Assembly: GCF_001792775.2 (NCBI RefSeq)
Contig: NZ_MLGE02000017.1
Location: forward strand, 1 to 55,869
Direction of reading: 5' to 3'
From: Staphylococcus pseudintermedius
GTDB taxonomy: Bacteria; Bacillota; Bacilli; Staphylococcales; Staphylococcaceae
Length of the DNA stretch: 55,869 nt
Positions 31,783-42,581 of this stretch are shown here, piece after piece (position 1 is the first letter of the stretch; each line of letters opens with the position of its first letter). A program made the position numbers and the translations under genes. The notes beneath the pieces were generated by a model. The model searched no databases. It was not told the origin of the DNA and worked only from the letters and a program-made list of their open reading frames with translations.

Positions 31783-34700
31783 TTATAACAAACGGATATG
31801 TTCAGGTTTAATCGAGTCTAAAAGTGCATCTAAATAGAGATTTGGTTGCAATAAATAACCTTTAAATAGAAATTGATTGTTGCTTTCTTGATATTGGTAC
31901 ACAGCGATATTGTTGTTCGATTGTTTTTGGGTTAAATACTGTTGCTCTAGTGTATCGGTCATACCTTCTCTAATGACAATTTTGCGCGTTTGCTGTCTTT
32001 TTTCTATTTCAAAAGCTTCTAAAGTCGTCAATCGGTTGATAATCAATTGAAGTTTATCATTTCTCTTTTCGAACTTGCCCCAAATGATATAAAACTTTGA
32101 TGTCTCCAAAGTTCCGGTTAATTGCTGATACGTTTTTGGGAAGATGACACCGTCCATTGTCGTTATGCCGTCATTCAACTCAACAAACGCCATCTGTTGA
32201 CCTTGTTTCGTTCGAATGACCCGTACAGCATCTAATGTAACTAAAATAGGTTGGTGCGTGACATGTGCTTGAAGTTGAAAAATACCAAGATATTGTTTTT
32301 GCTTAAACGCCTTTTCAACAGGATGTGCAGTCACGTAAAAGCCTAAATACTGCTTTTCGAAATCACTTAATTGTTGACTCGGCATTTCTTCAGTTTCCGC
32401 ATATTCTTGTTTAATGGTTGCAACACTGGCCAGAAGATCGGTATCAATACTGACATCTGTATCTGACACCTTATCAATTGATTGTAATAAGGTCGCACGG
32501 TTCTTGCCAAAACAATCCATCGCACCTGTCAAAATCAATGCTTCTAATGTACGTCGCGATCTTAAGCGACCGGGAATTCGATTACAGAAATCAAAGAAGT
32601 CTTTGTAAGGCCCCTGTTCACGTCTTTCATTCATTATCGTTTGTACCGTTTGATAACCGACACCTTTAATCGCACCTAATGAAATATAGACGCCCTCTTG
32701 TGTCGCAACATAACGCCATTGACTTTTGTTAATATGCGGACCGTGAATTGTAATGTGCTGCTGTTTCGCCTCTTGAATCATCATGTTTGTTTTCGTGTCA
32801 TTACCAATCACGTTGCTTAAAATGTTCGCATAAAAATAAGCAGGATAATGCACTTTTAAATAGGTCATGATGTATGCAATCTTAGAATAACTTACCGCGT
32901 GCGCACGTGGAAAACCGTAGTCCGCAAATTTTAAGATTAAATCAAAAATTTGACCACTTAACGTCTCAGCATAGCCTTTTTCTTTTGCACCATCAATAAA
33001 ATGTTGCCGTTCATTTTCAAGGACTTCTCTATTCTTTTTACTCATGGCACGCCGTAAAATATCCGCTTCACCATAAGAAAATCCTGCAAACTGACTCGCA
33101 ATTTGCATGATCTGCTCTTGGTAAATAATCACTCCATATGTACGTTTCAAAATCGGCGCCAAATCTGGATGCAAATACGTGACTTGACTTGGATCGTGCC
33201 GACGACGAATGTAGGTCGGAATTTCTTCCATTGGCCCCGGTCGATAAAGAGACGTCACCGCAACGATATCTTCAAAATGTTCGGGCTGTAATTTTTGTAA
33301 AACACGTCGCACACCTTCAGACTCAAGTTGGAAAATTCCTGTCGTATCGCCACGTGACAATAGTTCAAAGACGTGTACATCATCAAAAGGAATTTGTTCA
33401 ACATCGATGTCAACTTTTAAATCACGCGCCACTTGTTTGATGATTTGATGAATAATCGTTAAGTTTCGCAGTCCTAAAAAGTCGATTTTTAATAAACCAA
33501 TGCGTTCTGCTTCCGTCATCGTCCATTGTGTCAGCAAACCTGTCTCGCCTTCTGTTAACGGGATAGATTGATATAGCGGTTGGTCGTTCACAATGACACC
33601 TGCCGCATGCGTCGACGTATTTCGCGGTAACCCTTCTAACTTTTTACAATACTCAAACCACCGTTCATGACGATGATTGCGATGGACAAATGCTTTAAAA
33701 CGTTCTTCTTTATAGGCCTCATCCAATGTGACTCCCAGTTTACTAGGAATTAATTTAGAAGCTTCACTTAACGTCGTTTCATCAAAGCCCATCACGCGCC
33801 CCACATCTCGTGCGACGGCTTTCGCAAGTAGATGGCCAAACGTCACAATACCCGCAACACGGTAATCACCATACTTTTGTTGGACATAATGAATCACTTT
33901 TTCACGTTGCGTATCCTCAAAGTCAATATCGATATCTGGCATCGTCACACGCTCAGGATTTAGAAAACGTTCAAACAGTAAATCATATTGAAGCGGGTCA
34001 ATTGTCGTGATATTTAATAAATAACTCACTAATGAACCCGCTGAAGAGCCCCGTCCTGGACCGACCATGACACCATTTGATTTGGCATAACGAATTAAAT
34101 CACTCACAATTAAAAAGTAATCCGCGTACCCCATCTGTGTGATGACGTCATATTCATATTTTAAACGTTTACGATAGCGCGCTTCTGTCAGTCCAAAATC
34201 CGCAAGTGCACGTTCTAACTCAGCCCATAAGTAAGCATTTGCTGAACTACCGTCTGGCGTTACAAATTCGGGCAACAAAGCTTGATGATACTCGAGTTTA
34301 GCATCACACATATTCGCAATTTCATCTGTACGTGCGAGCCATGCTTCCGCAAATTGCGAATCATACAATGCATCGACATCATATATATGTTCTGTTGGTG
34401 TTTCGTGTGAATCCACCAAATTGACTTTCGTATTATCACGAATCGCATGTAACACTTTTAACGCATTTTTATCTTCTGCCTTTTCATAATACGCCGCCTG
34501 CATCAAAACTTTGGGCAACTCACAATCCTCGGCCGATTGATGGTCTGTAAAACATGTTACCCCGTCAGGCATTTCTTCATGCCAATGCTTTTCTTGGTTC
34601 GTCATCTGCTTAAAAATAACGACCGTATCATTAAACAAATCTTTCTTTTCATAAATGGATACATGTTTAATTCGATTTACTTTAATATCAGATGACAATT

Positions 34701-34974
34701 TAAATAAGTTTTGCAACCCCTCATTATTTTTAGCAATGACTACCGCTTCTAGCACATTCAATTGATCAGTGAGGTAAACAGTCATCCCTAATAAAGGTTT
34801 AATGCCATGCTGAATACACGCGTCATAAAACTGCGGCACACCATACATGACATTCAAGTCGGTAATCGCGATGGCTGAATATCCTAATTCAATTGTGCGC
34901 TGAACGGCCCCTTCGATCGTAATACTCGAATTCAAAAGGTCATAAGCCGTATGAATATTTAAATGTGCAACCAT
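31783..34974 (-). CDS. dnaE: DNA polymerase III alpha subunit DnaE
   Basis: 1063 residues. In low-GC Firmicutes DnaE extends primers before handing over to PolC and takes part in mutagenic repair. The N-terminal PHP domain begins HLNIHTAYDLL and lacks most metal-binding His/Asp residues, so it is probably not a nuclease. The polymerase core has GPGRGSSAGSLVSYLL and the catalytic triad in MPDIDIDFED. A helix-hairpin-helix and an OB-fold (QMAFVELNDGITTMDGVIFP) follow. The start follows AAGGTG. Confidence 0.96.
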   Translation of the reverse strand: MVAHLNIHTAYDLLNSSITIEGAVQRTIELGYSAIAITDLNVMYGVPQFYDACIQHGIKPLLGMTVYLTDQLNVLEAVVIAKNNEGLQNLFKLSSDIKVNRIKHVSIYEKKDLFNDTVVIFKQMTNQEKHWHEEMPDGVTCFTDHQSAEDCELPKVLMQAAYYEKAEDKNALKVLHAIRDNTKVNLVDSHETPTEHIYDVDALYDSQFAEAWLARTDEIANMCDAKLEYHQALLPEFVTPDGSSANAYLWAELERALADFGLTEARYRKRLKYEYDVITQMGYADYFLIVSDLIRYAKSNGVMVGPGRGSSAGSLVSYLLNITTIDPLQYDLLFERFLNPERVTMPDIDIDFEDTQREKVIHYVQQKYGDYRVAGIVTFGHLLAKAVARDVGRVMGFDETTLSEASKLIPSKLGVTLDEAYKEERFKAFVHRNHRHERWFEYCKKLEGLPRNTSTHAAGVIVNDQPLYQSIPLTEGETGLLTQWTMTEAERIGLLKIDFLGLRNLTIIHQIIKQVARDLKVDIDVEQIPFDDVHVFELLSRGDTTGIFQLESEGVRRVLQKLQPEHFEDIVAVTSLYRPGPMEEIPTYIRRRHDPSQVTYLHPDLAPILKRTYGVIIYQEQIMQIASQFAGFSYGEADILRRAMSKKNREVLENERQHFIDGAKEKGYAETLSGQIFDLILKFADYGFPRAHAVSYSKIAYIMTYLKVHYPAYFYANILSNVIGNDTKTNMMIQEAKQQHITIHGPHINKSQWRYVATQEGVYISLGAIKGVGYQTVQTIMNERREQGPYKDFFDFCNRIPGRLRSRRTLEALILTGAMDCFGKNRATLLQSIDKVSDTDVSIDTDLLASVATIKQEYAETEEMPSQQLSDFEKQYLGFYVTAHPVEKAFKQKQYLGIFQLQAHVTHQPILVTLDAVRVIRTKQGQQMAFVELNDGITTMDGVIFPKTYQQLTGTLETSKFYIIWGKFEKRNDKLQLIINRLTTLEAFEIEKRQQTRKIVIREGMTDTLEQQYLTQKQSNNNIAVYQYQESNNQFLFKGYLLQPNLYLDALLDSIKPEHIRLL

Positions 34975-34998
34975 CGTTAAGTCACCTTCTTTAACCTG

Positions 34999-35931
34999 TT
35001 ATAGTTTTTGGCGGAGCGCTTCGGTAAGTGATTCAAATTCATCCCATGTATGGACAGACACACCTGAAGCATTTGGATGTCCACCCCCACCAAAGTCAGC
35101 CGCAACATCATTAATCGTAATCTCTTTTGAACGGATGCGACAACGGATTTCTTCACCTTCGTCTACCGCAAATATCCAAATTTTCAAGCCTTTTAAATCG
35201 GCAATTGCATTCACATACAACGACGCTTCATTCGGTTGGATATCAAATTTTTCTAACACGTCATGCGTAATTTTCACCTGGCAAAAACCATCTTCAAAAA
35301 GTTGGAAATTTTGCAGTACATAGCCATGAAACGGCATTAACCGTGGATCCTTTTCGCCCAACTGATTTAATAGACGGTTGTGTTGAATATCATATTGTAA
35401 CAACTGACTTGCGATGGTCATCGTTTTCGGCGATGTATTGTTGAAGAAAAAGCGACCTGTATCGCCAACAATACCTAAATATAACGCACTCGCAATTTTG
35501 TCGTTCATTAAAGCTAAATCATTTGAACCTTGTATCAAATCGAAAATCATCTCACTAGTAGATGAAGCACTCACATCAACATCATTGATTTCCGCATATG
35601 AATCTACAGGGGGATGATGGTCGATTTTAATTAATGCGTTGCCGCGATCGTAACGAGCATCGTCAATACGAGCGGCGTTTGCTGTGTCACATACAATGAC
35701 AAGTGCATCGTCATATTGCGCATCATCAATCGTATCAAACGTTCCCATAAATCCAAGTGTCGGTTCTTCCGTTCCAACAGCATAGACATTTTTAGTTGGA
35801 TATTTCGCTATGAGGTATTCTTTCAATCCAAACTGCGACCCTAATGCATCTGGGTCAGGTCGGACATGACGGTGAATAATAATCGTGTCATATTGTTGAA
35901 TTTGTTCTTGAATTTCTGGAATAAATTTCAT
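34999..35931 (-). CDS. nrnA: Bifunctional oligoribonuclease / pAp phosphatase (DHH/DHHA1)
   Basis: 310 residues from the ATG ending at 35931, 8 bases after AAGGAG; an upstream TTG is closer to that site. It degrades 2-5 nt RNAs and dephosphorylates pAp. Motifs: [35 protein letters not shown] and the C-terminal GGGHPNASG. It lies between dnaE and the CBS/DRTGG gene, all closely spaced on one strand. This gene order is common in staphylococci. Confidence 0.92.
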   Translation of the reverse strand: MKFIPEIQEQIQQYDTIIIHRHVRPDPDALGSQFGLKEYLIAKYPTKNVYAVGTEEPTLGFMGTFDTIDDAQYDDALVIVCDTANAARIDDARYDRGNALIKIDHHPPVDSYAEINDVDVSASSTSEMIFDLIQGSNDLALMNDKIASALYLGIVGDTGRFFFNNTSPKTMTIASQLLQYDIQHNRLLNQLGEKDPRLMPFHGYVLQNFQLFEDGFCQVKITHDVLEKFDIQPNEASLYVNAIADLKGLKIWIFAVDEGEEIRCRIRSKEITINDVAADFGGGGHPNASGVSVHTWDEFESLTEALRQKL

Positions 35932-35943
35932 ACTCAACGCTCC

Positions 35944-37239
35944 TTAATGATCTAATAATTGGCACATAATTAATGCTTTTGCAACAGGCTGGTTCGCACT
36001 GAACATCGTTACTTCTAATTTCGCAAAATTACGTCCCATATCTAAAATGGTATAATCCACTTCTACTTCACTTTCAATTTGTACAGTTCGAATATAAAAG
36101 ATATTTAAACTCTCAATCATCACTTCTAACTTTTTATGTTTGCGCATTACAGATTTAATCGTTTCTTCAATGATAGCGACCGATACAGATTTACTCAATG
36201 TGCCGAATTGATTTGTCAGTTGCGGTGTAATTTCGACAATGATTTGTTGATTGCGAATCTCAATATGTTTCGCCACTTGATCATTAATCGTTTCGCCTAC
36301 TTGTGGCTGTCGCCCGACAATTTGCATCGCTTTCAGTACATCTTCACGTGAAATAACGCCGACAAGTTGTTTTTGATTTCCTGTAACTGGCAGTAATTCA
36401 ATACCCTCCCAGATCATCAAATGCGCACAACTCGCCACCGTCGTACTCAGCTGGACACTAATCGCGGGTTTCGTCATGACACGATAAAGTTTTTCGTCCA
36501 AATCTTTGCCGATAATGTCTTTACTAGTAATTAAACCCGCTAATTTGTTCTGACGGTCCACAATTGGAAAACGAGAATGTGACGTTTCTCGAGATTTTTT
36601 ACCTACATCAGCAACAGTCATTTCATCGTATAAAAAAGAAGTCTGTTCGATTGGAATCACGATATCTTCAACGACTAAAATCTCTTTTTTAATCATCTGA
36701 TTGTACATCGCTCTATTAATAATATTCGCAACCATAAATGTATCATAATTGGAAGAAATGATAGGTAGATTTTGTTCATCTGCCATTTTCTTAATTTCGT
36801 CCGTCGTATCAAAACCACCTGTAATCAAGACGGCACTGCCCCGTTCTAACGCAGCTTTTTGAACATCAAGACGATTTCCGACAATCAGCAACGTGTTTTT
36901 AGAGACATAGTTAACGACATTGTCTAGCTCCATCGCTCCTATCGCAAATTTAGTCAGTGAATTGAACTGACCGCCTTTACCACCAATTAAATGGCCATCA
37001 ACAATTTTCGCTATTTCTCCAAATGTTAGATGATCGACTTTGGCACGCGCTTTCTTTTCAATACGGACTGTACCAACACGATCAATCGAAGCCACTAACC
37101 CACGTTGCCCCGCATCTTTAATCGCACGATATGCCGTCCCTTCTGAAACGTCCAAATCTTTCGCTATTTTACGGACTGAAATTTTTTGGCCTACAGATAA
37201 TGATTCAATGTGTTTAATAATTTGTTCGTGCTTTGTCAT
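35944..37239 (-). CDS. HTH, DRTGG, CBS-pair and hotdog domain protein (YtoI-like)
   Basis: 431 residues. Domain order: N-terminal helix-turn-helix (KIAKDLDVSEGTAYRAIKDAGQRGL) to about 60, DRTGG domain about 70-180, two CBS motifs about 190-310 (SRFPIVDRQNKLAGLITSKDI; LLPVTGNQKQLVGVISREDV), then a hotdog/thioesterase-like fold to the end. CBS pairs bind adenine nucleotides, so a regulator sensing a nucleotide or acyl ligand is likely. Its targets cannot be told. It ends 12 bases before nrnA, suggesting joint expression. Confidence 0.85.
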   Translation of the reverse strand: MTKHEQIIKHIESLSVGQKISVRKIAKDLDVSEGTAYRAIKDAGQRGLVASIDRVGTVRIEKKARAKVDHLTFGEIAKIVDGHLIGGKGGQFNSLTKFAIGAMELDNVVNYVSKNTLLIVGNRLDVQKAALERGSAVLITGGFDTTDEIKKMADEQNLPIISSNYDTFMVANIINRAMYNQMIKKEILVVEDIVIPIEQTSFLYDEMTVADVGKKSRETSHSRFPIVDRQNKLAGLITSKDIIGKDLDEKLYRVMTKPAISVQLSTTVASCAHLMIWEGIELLPVTGNQKQLVGVISREDVLKAMQIVGRQPQVGETINDQVAKHIEIRNQQIIVEITPQLTNQFGTLSKSVSVAIIEETIKSVMRKHKKLEVMIESLNIFYIRTVQIESEVEVDYTILDMGRNFAKLEVTMFSANQPVAKALIMCQLLDH

Positions 37240-37542
37240 GTATCTCCCTCTATTGTTATGTCATATCACTAAACGATGTGATGTCTCTGAATAAAAGATA
37301 GTGATTCATCTTTAAGTAGATACCCCTTGATTGATTTGTGAGCTACTTCTAAATTCCCATGTCATCAATTTTATTTCTTTTATTATAACGTTTTTCAAAT
37401 CGTAATGCGAAGTGATAACCAATAAATGTTTAACTCCTTTTTAAACCGGTTAAAATAGTGACGGTTTAAGATGTTCGATGTTAAAGCGCATTGCTTCATA
37501 TGTATTGAATCACTTTTACCGATATTTTTGTTACACTAGTTT
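37240..37542. other. Divergent intergenic region before uspA
   Basis: No gene recognised. It separates divergent genes and must hold both promoters. A TTAAACC/GGTTTAA dyad (37441-37469) with a 15-base gap is the only clear symmetry. No convincing sigma-A or sigma-B pair was found for uspA. Confidence 0.35.
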
Positions 37543-37559
37543 TAAGGAGGATGATAGAG

Positions 37560-37973
37560 ATGCATCAAAATATTTTACTTGCAGTGGATACAGATTTAAA
37601 AAATGCGAAAGCGCTCCAAGAAGTTGTTAAAATTTCAGGCGACAGCTCCGTTGTGACATTGCTCAATATCATCGGAGAACAAGACGTCCAAGCTTCTGTT
37701 AAAATGGGGACACATTATGAAGAACTTAAACAAATGCGTCACGAACAAATGAAACCGACACGTGACACATTAGAACAAAATGGTTTGCAATATGAAGAAA
37801 TTATCGAACGTGGCAATCCAAAAGAAAAAATCGTAAACTATGCGAACAGCGGTCAATACGATATCGTCGTGCTCAGTAATCGTAAAGCAGAAGCAGCGAA
37901 GAAGTTCGTATTAGGTAGCGTGAGCCATAAAGTCGCAAAACGCGCCAAAATACCAGTGTTAATCGTAAAGTAA
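37560..37973 (+). CDS. Universal stress protein family protein
   Basis: 137 residues. I use the ATG at 37560 (MHQNILLAVD), 9 bases after AAGGAGG; an ATG at 37551 abuts that site and cannot be used. The UspA fold is clear: QNILLAVDTD at the start and FVLGSVSHKVAKRAKIPVLIV at the end. The nucleotide-binding GxxG part is replaced by SNRK, so ATP binding is doubtful, unlike the second UspA at 42582. Its role in stress survival is inferred from the family. Confidence 0.85.
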   Translation: MHQNILLAVDTDLKNAKALQEVVKISGDSSVVTLLNIIGEQDVQASVKMGTHYEELKQMRHEQMKPTRDTLEQNGLQYEEIIERGNPKEKIVNYANSGQYDIVVLSNRKAEAAKKFVLGSVSHKVAKRAKIPVLIVK

Positions 37974-38059
37974 AATCAACACAGCAAACTAACGTAATCC
38001 ATTCAACCTATAAAAACTGAATGATTCTTATGCGCCACATTATTAAATCACAATCAATC

Positions 38060-38094
38060 AAGGGGTTCGGACAAATCAACGTCCAGCCCCCTTT
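38060..38094 (+). terminator. Terminator of first UspA gene
   Basis: AAGGGG/CCCCTT outer and GGAC/GTCC inner pairing, followed by TTTT on the plus strand. Confidence 0.75.
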
Positions 38095-38272
38095 TTATTA
38101 TGTATCAATTAACTAGTGTAGCAAATGTGTTTTAACATCAAAAAACAATATTTACATTAAAGTTCTTTAATTGCAAAAACAGATTCGACTCACGCATATA
38201 TGAATTGTTATGTAACCGACATTTCCTAAAATACGCAAAGTTTATGACCCAAAAATAAAAAAGATTGTGAGC

Positions 38273-38516
38273 ACTATTCTTCAATTCCACTCAGATGTTT
38301 GACTAAAGGTTAGGCGCTTGGGTGACACTCCTGAGAAATGAGTTAACAGCATTTAACTTTAAAAGTGACTACCGTTTAACGCAGTAGCTACCTGACTTTT
38401 CAATGCATACCCTTTTGAGAAGTCTAGTCAGCCTTGCGGGGGCCAGACCAGCGCCTAGGAAAGGTAGCCCAAATAAGCTACACCATCAGTCAAAACTTTC
38501 ATTAATGAAGAATAGT
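38273..38516. repeat. Structured intergenic repeat, copy B (244 bp)
   Basis: Three perfect nested inverted pairs close the element: ACTATTCTTC 38273-38282 with 38507-38516, TTTGACT 38298-38304 with 38488-38494, and TAGGCGCT 38311-38318 with 38450-38457. Local hairpins inside include CTACCG/CAGTAG (38369-38387, one mismatch) and GTAGC/GCTAC. An 18-base block at 38392-38409 is identical to copy A at 19332-19349. Both copies also share TTCTTCAATTC near the left end. It lies between convergent genes, outside any reading frame that I trust. Confidence 0.7.
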
Positions 38517-38586
38517 TCTACAGTCTTTCGTTTAACACGCTTTGTAATGAGCTCAAATTGTTATATAAGCTGTATAAAAACAACCT

Positions 38587-39276
38587 TTATAGTTCAACAA
38601 CGCCACCAGGTTTGACAATTTGCACTTCCCCGACATTCACAAGCTTTTTAAACGCTTCTGGATCTTGTTCAATCAATGGGAAGGTATTATAATGAATCGG
38701 CACAGTCAACTTAGGTTGGATGAATTCATTAATCGCATAACTTGCATCTTCAATACCCATAGTAAAATTATCACCAATTGGTACAAAGCATACATCAACA
38801 GGATGACGATCAGCAATTAATTTCATGTCGCTGAATAAGCCTGTATCACCTGTATGATAAATCGTTTTACCTTCTAATTCTAAAATGACACCCATCGGCA
38901 TACCTAAGTACATCGGAATACCATTGTCATCTGTTAAACTTGAACTGTGAAACGCTTGAACAAATTTAACGACACCAAAATCAAATGTCCATTTCCCTCC
39001 AATATTCATAGGGTGTACATTTTCAACGCCTTGGTTTGTAGATAAATAATTCGCCATTTCAGCTGAGCCAATGACTGTTGCGTTATTACGCTTAGCAATT
39101 TCAATCGTATCTCCAAAATGATCTTCGTGACCGTGTGTTAAAATCACGTAGTCTACTTTTAAATCCTCAACATTTAAATCTGTTTGTCCATTTCCTGTAA
39201 TAAACGGATCAATAATACCTGATTTCCCATTTGCTTCAAAATATACAGTCGATTGACCATGAAAAGATAATTTCAT
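38587..39276 (-). CDS. UPF0173 metal-dependent hydrolase (metallo-beta-lactamase fold)
   Basis: 229 residues from the ATG ending at 39276 ([14 protein letters not shown]), 8 bases after AAGGAGG. The metal site HGHEDHFGD near residue 52, further ligands in FHSSS and [12 protein letters not shown], and a late HYNTFP define the UlaG-like branch of the metallo-beta-lactamase fold. The substrate is unknown. It is divergent from pepQ. Confidence 0.88.
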   Translation of the reverse strand: MKLSFHGQSTVYFEANGKSGIIDPFITGNGQTDLNVEDLKVDYVILTHGHEDHFGDTIEIAKRNNATVIGSAEMANYLSTNQGVENVHPMNIGGKWTFDFGVVKFVQAFHSSSLTDDNGIPMYLGMPMGVILELEGKTIYHTGDTGLFSDMKLIADRHPVDVCFVPIGDNFTMGIEDASYAINEFIQPKLTVPIHYNTFPLIEQDPEAFKKLVNVGEVQIVKPGGVVEL

Positions 39277-39532
39277 GTTCGCATCCTCCTTCATCATGTG
39301 TAATGCAGATTCCTAACTTTATATTAACAGGGGCTTCAACATAAATCTAAAATTTACAACTAGCACCCCCATATTTAAAGTGCTTTTTATAATACTTATT
39401 TCTGAAAAACAAAATAACTTCTGCTATTTTTATTCACTTCACCAATATGATTTAAACATCAAAGCGTGCGCACTTTGCATTCTCAAATCAACTGACTTAA
39501 AATGAATATGAAGAAATAAAGGAGGCGTTTTT

Positions 39533-40588
39533 ATGTCAAAAATAGAACAACTCGTTCAAACATTAAAGGAGCAACAAGCAGATGCGATGTGGGTGTCCAA
39601 CCCGATTAACATCTTCTATTTGACTGGCTATAAATCTGAACCACATGAACGATTATTCGCATTACTTGTTCGAGCAGATGGCCAACAAATTTTATTCTGC
39701 CCTCAACTCGAAGTAGAGGAAGTGAAAACCTCTCCATTTACTGGTGACATCATCGGCTACTTAGACACTGAAAATCCTTTCGATAAGCATCGTGAAACGT
39801 ACGGAACATTATTGATTGAAGAAAATCATTTAACGGTACAACGCTATCACGCGCTTAAAAATGCCTTTTCTGTGCATACTTTTGAAGCTGCTGACCCTAT
39901 CATTCGCGCGTTACGTAACGTTAAAACAGCAGACGAAATCGACACTTTAAGACAAGCTGCAAAATTAGCGGATAAATGTATGGAAATCGGTGTGGCATTT
40001 TTAAAAGAAGGTGTCACAGAACGAGAAGTTGTAAATCATATTGAAAATGAAATAAAAAAATACGGAGTCAATGAAATGAGTTTTGACACAATGGTCTTAT
40101 TTGGCGATCATGCAGCGGCACCACACGGTACACCTGGAGACCGTCAGCTTAAAAATAACGAATATGTGCTGTTTGACTTAGGCGTCATTTACAATCATTA
40201 CTGCAGCGATATTACACGTACTGTCGCTTTTGGCCAACCTGATGATAAAGCACAAGCCATTTACGACATCGTATTAAAAGCAGAGCAAACAGCAATCCAA
40301 CATATTAAACCTGGTGTCACGATTAGTGAACTTGATGATATTGCACGAGGTATCATTACTGAAGCGGGATATGGCGAATACTTCCCTCACCGTCTAGGAC
40401 ATGGCTTAGGTCTGGAAGCACATGAATACCAAGATATTTCAAGTACGAATCAAAATTCTCTTGAAGCCGGTATGGTACTGACAATTGAGCCTGGTATTTA
40501 TGTACCGAATGTTGCGGGCGTCCGTATAGAAGATGATATTTTAGTCACAGAAGATGGCTATGAATCACTATCAGGTTATAAGAAATGA
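39533..40588 (+). CDS. Xaa-Pro dipeptidase / M24 aminopeptidase family
   Basis: 351 residues after AAAGGAGG. Cleaves dipeptides ending in proline. The creatinase-like N-terminal domain spans about 1-125. The pita-bread catalytic domain has the metal ligands in [18 protein letters not shown] (two Asp), [13 protein letters not shown] (His), TIEPGIY (Glu) and RIEDDILVT (Glu). Its last codons overlap the cutC start by 4 bases (ATGA), so the two are coupled. Confidence 0.92.
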   Translation: MSKIEQLVQTLKEQQADAMWVSNPINIFYLTGYKSEPHERLFALLVRADGQQILFCPQLEVEEVKTSPFTGDIIGYLDTENPFDKHRETYGTLLIEENHLTVQRYHALKNAFSVHTFEAADPIIRALRNVKTADEIDTLRQAAKLADKCMEIGVAFLKEGVTEREVVNHIENEIKKYGVNEMSFDTMVLFGDHAAAPHGTPGDRQLKNNEYVLFDLGVIYNHYCSDITRTVAFGQPDDKAQAIYDIVLKAEQTAIQHIKPGVTISELDDIARGIITEAGYGEYFPHRLGHGLGLEAHEYQDISSTNQNSLEAGMVLTIEPGIYVPNVAGVRIEDDILVTEDGYESLSGYKK

Positions 40589-41220
40589 TTAAAGAAGCTG
40601 TTGCATCCTCATTAGTAGAAGTTGAAGCTAAATTAAAAGCGGGCGCCAATCGAATTGAACTTTGTGAAAATATGCATGAAAGTGGCACAACACCGAGTTA
40701 TGGCATGGTTAAAATCGCCAGTGATATGTGCCAAATGTATGATGCAGAACTGGCTGTGATGATTCGTCCTCGAGGTGGGGCGTTTGTTTACAATTGGTAC
40801 GAGTTCGAGTCGATGCAAGCTGACATTCAACAACTCAAAACGTTGCCCATCGATTATTTCGTGTTCGGTTGTTTAACGACTGAGAGCACGTTACATCAGT
40901 TTCAAATGCAAACATTGATTCACCTTGCCGCACCGATACGTGTTGTGTGTCATATGGCATTTGATCATATCTACCCTGCCGGCCAATCAAAAGCATTACA
41001 ACAATTGATCAATTTAGGTGTCACACGATTACTGACGCATGGTGGCCCTACTCAATCAAACCTATTTGATAACTTACCCCAACTCGCCAAATGGGTTCGT
41101 CAATCTAAAGGACAAATTGAAATCATGCCAGGTGGTGGTTTGAATTATGAGAATTTAGATGCGCTATTGGAATTATTTCCTTTTCAAGAAGTGCATGGGA
41201 CACATATTGTAAAAACTTAA
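40585..41220 (+). CDS. cutC: CutC family copper-homeostasis-type protein
   Basis: 211 residues with a TIM-barrel pattern. Conserved CutC blocks: [50 protein letters not shown] and IMPGGGLN. Family members were linked to copper tolerance, but the activity is not established. It overlaps pepQ by 4 bases, so it is translated from the same message. I do not recall it at this place in S. aureus, so it may be a lineage difference. Confidence 0.88.
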   Translation: MIKEAVASSLVEVEAKLKAGANRIELCENMHESGTTPSYGMVKIASDMCQMYDAELAVMIRPRGGAFVYNWYEFESMQADIQQLKTLPIDYFVFGCLTTESTLHQFQMQTLIHLAAPIRVVCHMAFDHIYPAGQSKALQQLINLGVTRLLTHGGPTQSNLFDNLPQLAKWVRQSKGQIEIMPGGGLNYENLDALLELFPFQEVHGTHIVKT

Positions 41221-41259
41221 ATTCAATATTGAACTTGCTCATATTCATTCAAAAAGACG

Positions 41260-41288
41260 AGTCAGGGAAATGCAACATATCCCTGACT
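41260..41288. terminator. Bidirectional terminator between cutC and ald
   Basis: AGTCAGGGA/TCCCTGACT stem with TTTTTT after it on the plus strand and a T-run after it on the minus strand. It ends both convergent genes. Confidence 0.85.
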
Positions 41289-41312
41289 TTTTTATATTTT
41301 AGAACAATTTAA

Positions 41313-42434
41313 TTATGCTTCTGTTAATACTTGTGCCACTGGCGTATAATCATAATTGAACGCTTCAGCAACCGCTTTATTTGTCACGTGTCCATTAAAC
41401 ACGTTTAACCCATGGGAAAGTGGTACGTTTTCTGTTAATGCACGTTGATAGCCTTTACTTGCAATTTGTAACGCATATGGTAACGTTGCATTATTTAAGC
41501 CAATTGTAGAAGTACGTGGCACTGCACCTGGCATGTTTGCAACGGCATAATGAACAACACCGTGTTTAATATAAGTTGGGTCATCATGTGTTGAAATTTT
41601 ATCTGTCGTTTCAAAAATACCACCTTGGTCAATCGCGATATCAACGACGACAGAACCAGATTTCATTTTCTTTATCATGTCCTCAGTAACTAATTTCGGT
41701 GCTTTTGCTCCCGGAATCAATACTGCCCCAATGACAAGGTCACTTTCTACGACATGCGATTCAATGTTTAAAGGATTAGACATAATTGTGTGCACACGAC
41801 CATCAAAAAGGTCTTCAAGTTCTTGCAAACGTTTCGGATTCACGTCAAGGATCGTTACATCTGCACCAAGTCCTAATGCAATACGCGCCGCATTTGTTCC
41901 TGCTTGACCGCCACCGATAATAGTCACTTTACCTTTTGGTACACCTGGAATTCCTCCAAGTAAAATACCCATGCCCCCATTGAAGCGTTGTAAAAATTGC
42001 GCCCCAATTTGTGTAGACATACGTCCAGCCACTTCGCTCATTGGTGTGAGTAAAGGTAACGAACGATCACCAAGTTGTACCGTTTCATATGCGATAGCCA
42101 CAACTTTTTTATCGATGAGCGCTTTTGTTAATTCAGGTTCATTTGCCAAGTGAAGATATGTGAATAAAATGAGTCCCTCTCTAAAGTATTCATATTCTTC
42201 TTTTAATGGTTCTTTCACTTTAATCACCATGTCGACATTCCAAACATCATCTTGGCTATTGACGATGTTTGCCCCCGCTTGAACATAATCCATGTCTTCG
42301 AAATAAGAGCCCTCACCTGCTGCTGTTTCAACTAACACTTCATGTCCAGCTTCTACAAGTGCATGTACACCACTTGGGGATAAACCGACACGATTTTCAT
42401 TATTTTTAATCTCTTTCGGAATTCCAATTCTCAT
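41313..42434 (-). CDS. ald: Alanine dehydrogenase
   Basis: 373 residues from the ATG ending at 42434 ([20 protein letters not shown]). GGAGG lies 10 bases upstream; the longer frame would include it. Reversible NAD-dependent deamination of alanine to pyruvate. The pyruvate/substrate part includes KVKEPL and FTYLHLA. The Rossmann motif is [26 protein letters not shown], and VDIAIDQGG is also conserved. It stands alone, divergent from the second uspA. Confidence 0.95.
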   Translation of the reverse strand: MRIGIPKEIKNNENRVGLSPSGVHALVEAGHEVLVETAAGEGSYFEDMDYVQAGANIVNSQDDVWNVDMVIKVKEPLKEEYEYFREGLILFTYLHLANEPELTKALIDKKVVAIAYETVQLGDRSLPLLTPMSEVAGRMSTQIGAQFLQRFNGGMGILLGGIPGVPKGKVTIIGGGQAGTNAARIALGLGADVTILDVNPKRLQELEDLFDGRVHTIMSNPLNIESHVVESDLVIGAVLIPGAKAPKLVTEDMIKKMKSGSVVVDIAIDQGGIFETTDKISTHDDPTYIKHGVVHYAVANMPGAVPRTSTIGLNNATLPYALQIASKGYQRALTENVPLSHGLNVFNGHVTNKAVAEAFNYDYTPVAQVLTEA

Positions 42435-42581
42435 ACTCCTTGCACCTCCAAAACCAATCATAACGCATACAACATGTAAGCGCAATCATAACAATTTTTG
42501 ATTTTTTAGTTCATATAAATTTCACTTAAATTTAGAAATGATATGTTATAATAAAGGCGAAATAAGAAAGGGGTTTTAGCC

